Positions 57,455 to 64,000 of a DNA stretch of 64,000 nucleotides are shown here, one piece after another; positions within the stretch are counted from its first letter, which is position 1, and each line of letters begins with the position of its first letter. The notes under the pieces were generated by a model. The model was not told where the DNA came from. It did not search any database and saw nothing but the letters and a program-made list of their open reading frames with translations. This DNA is from RYN-230 sp963841695 (GTDB lineage: Bacteria; Actinomycetota; Actinomycetes; Streptosporangiales; Streptosporangiaceae). The stretch is from NCBI GenBank assembly GCA_963841695.1, contig CAWJDQ010000003.1, positions 1-64,000 on the forward strand. The letters run 5' to 3'. A program made the position numbers and the translations under genes.

Positions 57455-58408
57455 ATGCCTGACCGCAGTACTCCGAACCGCCGCGCTCAGCCTGTCATGA
57501 CCGAGGCGGACTTCCGTGCACTGTATGACCGGCTGCGGGCCAGCCGGCCCTGGGGGCCGGAGGACCGCCGCGGGGCCCTTAACTACCTCACCCCGGCCGG
57601 AGTACTCGCGGCCATGGGCGAGGTCCGGCTGGGCCGCACGGTCAGCCTGGAAGCCCCGGTCGACGACCAGGTCACCGACGACAACCCCGATCCGGCCCAT
57701 CACCCGATGACCGGGACCGCCGACGACGCGAAGCCCACCGGGCTGTCGTTCGCCACGGACCGGATCGAGATGAACGTGCACGGGAACGCGGACAGTCACA
57801 TGGACGCGCTGTGCCACGTGATCTACGACGGCACCCTGTACAACGGGGTGCCGGCCAGCACCGTCAGCTCCAGCGGGGCCAGCGAGCTGTCCATCGAGGT
57901 GGCCGGGGACGGCGTGGTCGGCCGGGGCGTGCTGCTGGACATCCCGCGGCTGCGCGGCGTGCCCTGGCTGGAGCCGGGTGACTGTGTGACCACCGACGAC
58001 CTGGTCGCCGCCGAGCAGGCGCAGCAGGTCCGGGTGGGCCAGGGGGACCTGCTGTTCGTCCGGGTCGGGCACCGGCGGCGGCGCCAGGAGCTGGGCCCGT
58101 GGGACGCGGCCCGCGTCCGGGCCGGCCTGCACCCGACCGCGATGGAATTCGTCGCCGAGCGGAAGGTCGCGCTGCTCGGCAGCGACAGCAACAACGACGC
58201 GGCCGGCGACGCCGCCGACCCGGTGGAGTTCCCCGTGCACGTGCTGGCCATCAACGCGCTGGGCGTGCACCTGCTGGATTACCTGCAGTTCGGTGAGCTG
58301 GTCCCGGCCTGCGAGCAGGCGGGCCGCTGGTCGTTCCTGTGCGTCATCGCACCGCTGCGGCTGCACGCCGGGACCGGATCGCCGGTCAATCCCATCGCCA
58401 TCCTGTAG
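57455..58408 (+). CDS. Cyclase family protein (metal-dependent, kynurenine-formamidase-like)
   Basis: The ~317-residue protein belongs to the cyclase/KynB superfamily. Metal-binding HGNADSHMDALCHV fits the HGTHxDxxxH motif class; WGPEDRRGALNYLTP, GRGVLLDIPRLRGVPWLEPG (quoted in part), LGSDSNND and FPVHVLAINALGVHLLDYL are typical of the larger bacterial branch. ATG 57455 has GGGGGT upstream. The ATG at 57419 overlaps the start of the divergent dehydrogenase and is less likely. Members hydrolyse cyclic or N-formyl substrates; which one is unknown. The 3' end overlaps DUF389 by 23 bp, convergently. Confidence 0.88.
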   Translation: MPDRSTPNRRAQPVMTEADFRALYDRLRASRPWGPEDRRGALNYLTPAGVLAAMGEVRLGRTVSLEAPVDDQVTDDNPDPAHHPMTGTADDAKPTGLSFATDRIEMNVHGNADSHMDALCHVIYDGTLYNGVPASTVSSSGASELSIEVAGDGVVGRGVLLDIPRLRGVPWLEPGDCVTTDDLVAAEQAQQVRVGQGDLLFVRVGHRRRRQELGPWDAARVRAGLHPTAMEFVAERKVALLGSDSNNDAAGDAADPVEFPVHVLAINALGVHLLDYLQFGELVPACEQAGRWSFLCVIAPLRLHAGTGSPVNPIAIL

Positions 58409-59342
58409 CGCCCTCCTCCGGCCCGGCCAGCCGGTGCCACAGGCCCCGCTGGGCGCTGAGCCCGGCCGCGCCGACCGCGATCAGGATCACCACGTTCAGC
58501 AGCAGCTGGTAGAGCGAGCCGGCCGCGTCGTGCCAGCTCCCGAACGCGACCGACAGGCCGATCGACGCGGCCGCCGGGAGCGTGGTGATCGAGATGAACA
58601 CGCCGATCAGCGCGTTGGCGCGGGCTTCAGTCAGGGAGACGACCCCGACCACCCCGGCCAGGACGGCCACGATGACGGAGAAGATGTTGGGTGAGTTGAT
58701 CAGCTCCGCCACCGGCCGCACCCCGTGCCGGAACGCCGCCGGGGCCACCCCGGCCGCCCGGATAGCCAGCGCGAACAGGAAGGCCGCGATCACCGCGGCC
58801 AGGAACCCCCGGCCCAGCGCGGTGAGCGACTCGCGGACCAGCGGCCAGTCCCGCTGGCTGCAGCCGAGCGCGGCGGCGATGATCGCGGAGTACTCCGGGC
58901 CGACCACCATGGCCCCGACCACGAGGATCTGCGAGTTGGTCAGGATGCCCACGGCCGCGATCAGCGCCGCGGCGACCAGCAGGACGTAGAAGCTCGGCGG
59001 GTAGGTGGCGCCGGCCCGGATCGTGCCCTCCACCATGTCCCAGACCGGGATCCGCTCCTGGCGGGCGTAGCGCCGGGTCTCGGTGGCGTTGCGCGGCCCG
59101 CCCAGGGCCACGTCCGCCTCGCCGACCGTCACCGAACCCCGGCCACCGCGATGCAGCCCGCGCAGCTGCCGCAGCACCGGGTTGGCCGACTCGTTGAGCA
59201 GGTCGAACTGCACCGCGTCGCCGTCCGGGCTCTTGGCCGCGCCCAGCAGCACCACCAGGTTGCGGACCCCTGGCTCGGCGGTCAGCGCGGCCACCAGTCG
59301 CGGCGTCAGCTCCTCGGGGCTGACCACGCGCACGTGGAGCAC
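58386..59342 (-). CDS. DUF389-family membrane protein
   Basis: The 318-residue protein has a soluble N-terminal ~110 residues (MLHVRVVSPEELTPRLVAAL, VQFDLLNESANPVLRQLR), then six to seven membrane helices with the DUF389 motifs NSQILVVGAMVVGPEYSAI and ISITTLPAAASIGLSVAFG. Start ATG 59342 (GTG in context of CACGTGGAGCAC) is weakly supported by a ribosome-binding site. Function is unknown. It is convergent with the cyclase-family gene. Confidence 0.9.
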   Translation of the reverse strand: MLHVRVVSPEELTPRLVAALTAEPGVRNLVVLLGAAKSPDGDAVQFDLLNESANPVLRQLRGLHRGGRGSVTVGEADVALGGPRNATETRRYARQERIPVWDMVEGTIRAGATYPPSFYVLLVAAALIAAVGILTNSQILVVGAMVVGPEYSAIIAAALGCSQRDWPLVRESLTALGRGFLAAVIAAFLFALAIRAAGVAPAAFRHGVRPVAELINSPNIFSVIVAVLAGVVGVVSLTEARANALIGVFISITTLPAAASIGLSVAFGSWHDAAGSLYQLLLNVVILIAVGAAGLSAQRGLWHRLAGPEEGATGWRWD

Positions 59343-59845
59343 CCAGCCTCCCCAGTTCCCCCTGCGTCCCCGCCGCTATCCTGCCCACCCAGCCAGGCCG
59401 CCACACGCGGCCGCGGGGGACGCCCGCCGGCCGCCGGCTCCGCGGCGGGCGGCCCGGCGGACGGCGGACGGCGGCCCCGCCGCGGCGTGGTCCCGGGCCC
59501 GCCGCGCGGTCTCCGGTGGGCGGAACCCGGGCCCGGGCCGCCGTCCGCCGGGCCGCCGGCCCGCGTTCCCGCTGCCCCCGCCGGTCCCGCTGCCGCAGGG
59601 CCCCGTTCCCGCTGCCGCAGGGCCCCGCTCCCGCTGCCCGCGGCCGGCCCGCAATATTATTCGTCCTATGACACTGAATTACGGCAGAAAGACATCGTGC
59701 GATTGTCTAGACCATTTTTAATTGCCTCCAGCCGTCCTCAGATTCATCCGCCTGATGACCACTCTTTGCTGCTACAAAAGAGTTCACCGGCGGCGGGCGA
59801 AAGCGTTCGCGGCAGCCTTGTCTGATGCTGATGGAGTGGCGATAC
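59343..59845. other. ~500-bp spacer with GC-rich repeats and an AT-rich patch
   Basis: The left part (59400-59645) is extremely GC-rich, with a 22-bp unit of the form TCCCGCTGCCGCAGGGCCCC repeated two to three times at about 59585-59642. From about 59650 to 59790 composition changes abruptly to AT-rich (AATATTATTCGTCC, CATTTTTAATTGCC), which probably holds the promoter of the beta-helix protein. No gene is convincing in either part. Confidence 0.5.
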
Positions 59846-61354
59846 ATGCACGGCAGGTTGATGCGGGCGGCCACCGGAATCGTGACGGCCGGCCTGCTGA
59901 CCGCCCCCATCTGGGCGGCCCAGAGCGCACTCGCCGCGCCGCGTGCCGCGACCCGCGTGCCGTGCAGTGCCAGCGCCCTGAGCACGGCCATCAGCACCGC
60001 CAGCAGCGGCGGAACCCTGGCCCTGGCGGCCGGGTGCCGCTACCGGCTCACCGCCCCGCTGCCCGCTATCACCCGGAATCTCACGATCCGGGGCAACGAC
60101 GCCACGATCGCGCCCAGCGCGTCCGCCAGCCCGGCTGGCTTCACCCTCCTGACGGTGGGCGGCCCCCCCTCCTATGCCGCTAACACCGTGGCCATCACCG
60201 GCCTGAACGTCCTCAACGGCGCCCCCGGCATCTTTCTGGCCAGCGGCGCCGTCTCCATCAAAGGCGGGACATTCGCCGGGAACACCACGGCCATCAGCAC
60301 GTCCTATGAGACGAGGCTCAGCGTGACCGGCGCCACGTTCACCGGTAACACCGGCAAATACGGGGGAGCCATCGCCGCCGAGTGGAACGCGAAGCTGACC
60401 AATAACATCTTCACCGGTAACAGCGCAGCGCAGGGCGGCGCGGTATTCGTCCAGGGCGGCAACCAGACGATAGCGGGCTGCGTGTTCACGGATAACACCG
60501 CCACGTACGGGGGCGGCGGCCTGTACGACGACGCCGACGTTACGCTGACCGGCAGCACGTTCACCGGCAACCGCGCCACGACCGGGGGGGCCGTCACTGT
60601 CTTCGACCCGTCCAGCGCCACGCTCACGGTGACCGGCTCGGCGTTCACCGCCAACCGGGCCCAGACCGGCGGGGCTCTCTACAACTACGACGGCCTCACC
60701 GTGACCGGCAGCACGTTCACCGCGAACCGCGCCACCCAGGGCGGCGCGATCGACCAGGACTGGTACGCGACCCTGACCGGCGACCAGTTCATCCGGAACA
60801 GCGCCACGGCCAGCGGCGGTGGCCTGTACGCGGGCTACAACACGGTGCTGGACGACCCCACCCTGGACCGGAACACGGCGGGCTCGGACGGCGGCGCGAT
60901 CTATAACGGGCTCGGGACGCTTCAGTTCACCGGGCCGCTCAGCGTCGCCGGGGGCTCGATCGACGGGAACGTGGCCGGCGGTGACGGCGGCGGAATCTTT
61001 AACGACAGCGCGGACCGCGCCACCGCCGTCGTCTCGCAGACAGCCCTGCTGGAAAATCAGCCGGACAATTGTGCGCCCGCGCAGTCCGTCTCGGGCTGCG
61101 CCGCAGCGAGCGGCCTCGGGCCGCCGCCCGGCCGAGGGCGCGGCGGCCCGTCGCGACCCGGGCCGCTGCGGTACGTGCCAGCCCACCACGGTGGTCGTCT
61201 CACGGCGGCCGGGGCGAAGGTTGTGGCCGGGCTGCGCCTCGACCAGACGGTGCGCCCGGCCCTGCGCACCGCGTCCACCGGCACCCCATGTCTCCCGTCG
61301 CACGCCAGCCCCGCACTGCTCTGCCGCGTGACCACCGCCACCAGCCCCCTGTAG
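59846..61354 (+). CDS. Secreted parallel beta-helix (PMP-like repeat) protein
   Basis: From ATG 59846 (GGAG nine bases upstream) a signal peptide (RLMRAATGIVTAGLLTAPIW, cut near ALA) leads to a repeat region. Units read FTGN-x-A-x-x-GGA-(I/L/V), for example TFTGNRATTGGAVTVF and AFTANRAQTGGALYNY, a right-handed beta-helix pattern like chlamydial Pmp motifs. The helix ends with PDNCAPAQSVSGCAAA. The following ~85 residues are Pro/Arg-rich and unlike the rest, so the true stop may have been lost to an indel after ~61095. It is probably cell-surface or extracellular. The ligand is unknown. A decayed relative follows at 61452. Confidence 0.82.
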   Translation: MHGRLMRAATGIVTAGLLTAPIWAAQSALAAPRAATRVPCSASALSTAISTASSGGTLALAAGCRYRLTAPLPAITRNLTIRGNDATIAPSASASPAGFTLLTVGGPPSYAANTVAITGLNVLNGAPGIFLASGAVSIKGGTFAGNTTAISTSYETRLSVTGATFTGNTGKYGGAIAAEWNAKLTNNIFTGNSAAQGGAVFVQGGNQTIAGCVFTDNTATYGGGGLYDDADVTLTGSTFTGNRATTGGAVTVFDPSSATLTVTGSAFTANRAQTGGALYNYDGLTVTGSTFTANRATQGGAIDQDWYATLTGDQFIRNSATASGGGLYAGYNTVLDDPTLDRNTAGSDGGAIYNGLGTLQFTGPLSVAGGSIDGNVAGGDGGGIFNDSADRATAVVSQTALLENQPDNCAPAQSVSGCAAASGLGPPPGRGRGGPSRPGPLRYVPAHHGGRLTAAGAKVVAGLRLDQTVRPALRTASTGTPCLPSHASPALLCRVTTATSPL

Positions 61355-61370
61355 GTCCCCCTCCCCCCAC

Positions 61371-61408
61371 TCAGGGGCCAGGTTCCCCGCCGGGAACCTG
61401 GCCCCTGA
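61371..61408. terminator. Hairpin after the beta-helix gene
   Basis: TCAGGGGCCAGGTTCCC and its perfect complement form a 17-bp stem around loop CGCC, 17 bp past the stop. It is a strong factor-independent-like terminator without a U-tract. Confidence 0.85.
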
Positions 61409-61451
61409 TCCACATCCGCAGCCACCAGACAGGAGGGGAACGCCACCGTCC

Positions 61452-61895
61452 ATGCGCGAGAAAATCACCCAGGCCGCCGGCCGGGCCGCCGTGACCACGG
61501 CGGTCACGGCCACGGCGCGAGCCGATGTGCACGTCCTGTGCCGCGCTGCCGCGCTGGCCACCGCGGTCAGCAGTGCCGTCAGCGGACAGACCCTGGATCT
61601 GGCCCGTGACTGCGTCTACCACCTGACCACGGCCCTGCCCGCCATTACCGGGAACCTGCTCATCCAGGGCCATCACGCCACGCACCGGCAACGGGGTGGC
61701 CATCGCCAGTTCGCCCTTCACGACGCTCACCGTGACCGGCGCCGCCTTCACCGGGAACCAGGCGCGGATGGCGGCGCGATCTACAACGGGGGCGCCACGA
61801 TGACCGTGTCCCGCTGCCGTGACCACCCGGACAACTGCGCGCCCGCCGGGTCGGTGCCGCACTGCACCGACCCGGCGGGGAGCATCCGGCGCTGA
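61452..61895 (+). pseudogene. Shortened, frame-disturbed beta-helix paralogue
   Basis: The 147-residue frame starts MREKITQAAGRAAVTTAVTA (signal-like) and follows the same N-terminal plan as the upstream gene (ALATAVSSAVSGQTLDLARD, LPAITGNLLIQGHHAT). It then leaves the family frame: the correct repeat TTLTVTGAAFTGNQAR appears in another frame between about 61683 and 61775, and DGGAIYNGGATMTVS and PDNCAPAGSVPHC return in the first. Two compensating shifts and loss of most repeats point to a decayed copy, or to two sequence errors in a short family member. It lies 98 bp downstream of the intact gene. Confidence 0.6.
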
Positions 61896-61906
61896 CCGGC
61901 CCCGGG

Positions 61907-63910
61907 CTACACGCCGCGTTCGGCGACCAGGCGGCCCGCGGCGATGGCTGCGGTGAAGGCCTGGAAGTCGCGCTCGTTCTGGTCGGCGTATGCGGCCGAG
62001 AAGTCCGCGATCGCGTTCTCGAACGCGTCCGACGCGCCCAGGTAGGCGGCGATGGCGACCTCGTCGCCGGACCGGGCGTGCGCCCGGGCCAGGGTCAGCC
62101 CGCACAGCTCGCCGTACAGCCGCAGCCCGCGCGGGATCATGGTGGCGATGTCCACCGAGAACTTCCAGTCCCGCAGCTGCCGGACGTAGAAGTCGCGGGT
62201 CTGGCCGTCCAGCCCGCTGACCCGCTGCCAGCCCAGGAAGATGTCGCTGGTCGCCTGCATGAGCCGCTGGCCGTTCACCACCCGCTCGCCCTGGTGGCCG
62301 TACCGGCTGGCCCCGGCGAACCGGGCGAGCACGGACTCCTCGGCCTCCTTGACCTGGAGGAAGAGCGGGTCGGACTCGTCGCGGCCGAGCATCAGGATGA
62401 TCCAGCAGCGGGTGCCCACGCTGCCCACGCCGACCACCTTGCGGGCCATGTCGGTGAACTCGAACTGCTCGAGCAGCACCCGGCGGTCGGGCTGCAGCGT
62501 CCGCCGGTACTTCGCGATCAGGCCGCGCAGCTCCTTCTCGATGTAGACCGCCCCGGCCAGCTCCCCGAGCAGGTCGCGGAGGGGCACGATGACCGGCGGG
62601 TCGGAGATGATCCGCGGCTGCCCGTCCTCCAGCTGGGTCAGCTTGGCCAGCTCCTGCATGCTGTCCCGGGTCCGGGCCTTGGCCAGCCCCTTGTCGAGGG
62701 CCTTGCGCTGGCCCTGCTTGAGCATCCCGTCGAACCGGGACCGGAACTCGTCGATGTCCACCATCGTGTACCAGACGTCCAGGTTGCCTTCCCCGGACAG
62801 GGTCCGCATGACCTGCCGGTAGCGCCGGACCGTGGCGATCACGATCTTCCTGCGGTCCTTGTCGCTGAACCCGTTCTCCCGCGCGGCCACCTCCAGGCTG
62901 GCGGCCAGCCGCTTCACGTCCCACTCCCAGGGCGCGGGCAGCGTCTCGTCGAAGTCGTTGACGTCGAAGACCAGCCGGCGCTCGGGCGAGCCGAACAGGC
63001 CGAAGTTGGACAGGTGCGCGTCCCCGCACGCCTGCACGATCAGGCCGGTAGCCGGGGTGGCGGCCAGGTCGCTGGCCATGGGCAGCGCCGCACCGCGGAA
63101 GTAGGTGAACGGGGTCTCCATCATCCGGCCGTACCGCACCGGGACCAGGTCGGGGACCCGCGAGGCGCCCTGCGACTCCAGCAGCGCGACCGGGTCGGGC
63201 CGGTCGGCCGGCGGCTCCCACTGCGCGTGGCTTTCGCGCGGCACCTCGGCCCGCGCCGCCTTGCCGCGGACCCGGCGTTCGGCCGGGGTCAGATGCTGTT
63301 TCGGCGCCTCGAGACCGGTCGTCGCGCTGCGGGGCTGGACCACGCTGCGGCGCGCCGCCTCGGGGACCCCGGCGGGTACCGAGGTGGCGGCGCCGTTCGC
63401 GGCCGCGGCAGTACGCGCCGCCGTGCTCCGTGCGGCCGGCCGCGTAGTGGCCCGCGGGGCCGCCCGCCCCGTGGTCCGGGACGCCGTGGTCCGGGACGCC
63501 GTGGTCCGGGACGCCGTGGTCCGGGACGCCGTGCCGCGGGACGCGGCGGTGCTCCGGGACGTGGCGGTGCTGCGGGACGTGGCGGTGCTGCGGGACGCTG
63601 GGGCGGCCGGCGCCCGGGTCCCGGTGGACTTGCTCGTGCTGGCGGCCCGGCTCGTGCCGGTGCCGCCCCGGCTCGCCGCGGCGCCCCGGCGGGCCGCCGG
63701 GCGGGCGGTGCCCGGCCGGGCCGCGGTGGCCTGGCTGGCCGCAGTCTTGCTGGCCGCAGTCTTGCTGGCCGCAGTCTTGCTGGCCGCACTCCTGGGGGCC
63801 GTGGCCTGCGCCGGCTTGCTGCCGGCCGCCTTGCCGTTGGCCGCCCGGGTGCCGGTGCCCCTAGCCGTCCTTGTCTTGCTCCCTGACGCCTTGCTCTGTG
63901 CCTCTGCCAT
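61907..63910 (-). CDS. DUF2252 protein with histone-H1-like N-terminal tail
   Basis: Residues ~210-667 form a DUF2252 domain: ALLESQGASRVPDLVPVRYG, VQACGDAHLSNFGLFGSPER and VFDVNDFDETLPAPWEWDVK, a layout that recalls the catalytic GDxHxxN and DFD motifs of aminoglycoside-kinase-like folds. ATG 63910 has AGGAG upstream. The first ~200 residues are Lys/Arg/Ala/Thr/Ser repeats (SKTAA, SRTTA, TSRST) like actinobacterial histone-H1-like or AlaLys-rich DNA-binding tails. DUF2252 function is unknown; the basic tail suggests nucleic-acid or polyanion binding. Confidence 0.88.
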   Translation of the reverse strand: MAEAQSKASGSKTRTARGTGTRAANGKAAGSKPAQATAPRSAASKTAASKTAASKTAASQATAARPGTARPAARRGAAASRGGTGTSRAASTSKSTGTRAPAAPASRSTATSRSTATSRSTAASRGTASRTTASRTTASRTTASRTTGRAAPRATTRPAARSTAARTAAAANGAATSVPAGVPEAARRSVVQPRSATTGLEAPKQHLTPAERRVRGKAARAEVPRESHAQWEPPADRPDPVALLESQGASRVPDLVPVRYGRMMETPFTYFRGAALPMASDLAATPATGLIVQACGDAHLSNFGLFGSPERRLVFDVNDFDETLPAPWEWDVKRLAASLEVAARENGFSDKDRRKIVIATVRRYRQVMRTLSGEGNLDVWYTMVDIDEFRSRFDGMLKQGQRKALDKGLAKARTRDSMQELAKLTQLEDGQPRIISDPPVIVPLRDLLGELAGAVYIEKELRGLIAKYRRTLQPDRRVLLEQFEFTDMARKVVGVGSVGTRCWIILMLGRDESDPLFLQVKEAEESVLARFAGASRYGHQGERVVNGQRLMQATSDIFLGWQRVSGLDGQTRDFYVRQLRDWKFSVDIATMIPRGLRLYGELCGLTLARAHARSGDEVAIAAYLGASDAFENAIADFSAAYADQNERDFQAFTAAIAAGRLVAERGV
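63471..63795. repeat. 15- and 18-bp tandem repeats in the DUF2252 tail
   Basis: Four perfect 15-bp units GTGGTCCGGGACGCC (63471-63530) are followed by 18-bp GTGGCGGTGCTGCGGGAC units (about 63545-63600) and three 15-bp GCAGTCTTGCTGGCC units (about 63740-63795). On the minus strand they encode SRTTA, TSRSTA and SKTAA repeats. Confidence 0.88.
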
Positions 63911-64000
63911 GAGCTCCTGTCCTCCCTGACCGCGAACCCGGGTAGGCCCCGTGTTCATGACCGCGCGAGGCATGCACCGGCCTTATCCGACTCACGATGG

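Overview
The window is a high-GC actinobacterial chromosome segment, probably from a Streptomyces/Streptosporangiales-like actinomycete. The evidence is GC-rich codon third positions throughout, the classic actinobacterial gene order (tig, clpP1, clpP2, clpX, valS, folC, DUF4233, ndk, mreBCD, mrdA, rodA, two radical-SAM-type genes, rne, rplU, rpmA, obgE, proB, nadD, rsfS), Shine-Dalgarno-led GTG and TTG starts, and a TTG-initiated ndk. I cannot name the genus from sequence alone.

Region 1 (1-6.2 kb) is an accessory island of visibly lower GC on the 3' side of a tRNA-Ala(GGC) gene. Once indels are bridged, the minus strand reads as a tight operon: SIR2-like protein 1, SIR2-like protein 2, a HerA/DUF87 ATPase and a KTSC-domain protein. 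SIR2-2/HerA and HerA/KTSC are each joined by a stop/start overlap. Beyond KTSC lie a membrane-anchored PLD-like protein and the tail of a third SIR2-like protein. I read this as a SIR2-HerA-type anti-phage locus with an unusual second SIR2 and a KTSC partner; it is the best candidate for an undescribed system. All of its genes carry frameshifts in this sequence.

Region 2 (6.2-44.4 kb) is the core block, mostly on the minus strand: ribosome silencing and NAD synthesis (rsfS, nadD), Obg and L21/L27, RNase E/G, cell elongation (mreB, mreC, mreD, PBP2, RodA), nucleotide and folate enzymes (ndk, folC), valyl-tRNA synthetase, and protein quality control (ClpX, ClpP1, ClpP2, trigger factor). Lineage-specific genes interrupt it: a sulfatase between rsfS and nadD; a PaaK-like ligase, a secreted Met/His-rich protein, a membrane protein and an M48 peptidase where proA would often lie; and a histidine kinase between ndk and folC.

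Region 3 (44.7-64 kb) is a metabolic and envelope region: HdeD-like protein, a large LuxR/MalT-type regulator, GH15 glucosidase, lipoprotein, GMC oxidoreductase, an atypical glucose-6-phosphate dehydrogenase followed by a type II NADH dehydrogenase, a 2-hydroxyacid dehydrogenase divergent from a cyclase-family hydrolase, DUF389, two beta-helix secreted proteins (one decayed) and a DUF2252 protein with a histone-H1-like tail.

Two themes cut across the window. First, single-base frameshifts break genes that should be indispensable (valS four times, folC twice, proB, rne), which points to residual assembly indels and means the broken genes in the island need not be dead. Second, short in-frame tandem repeats (15, 18 or 21 bp) sit in tails or inter-domain segments of several housekeeping proteins (RNase E/G, FolC, ValRS) and of the LuxR regulator and the DUF2252 protein.
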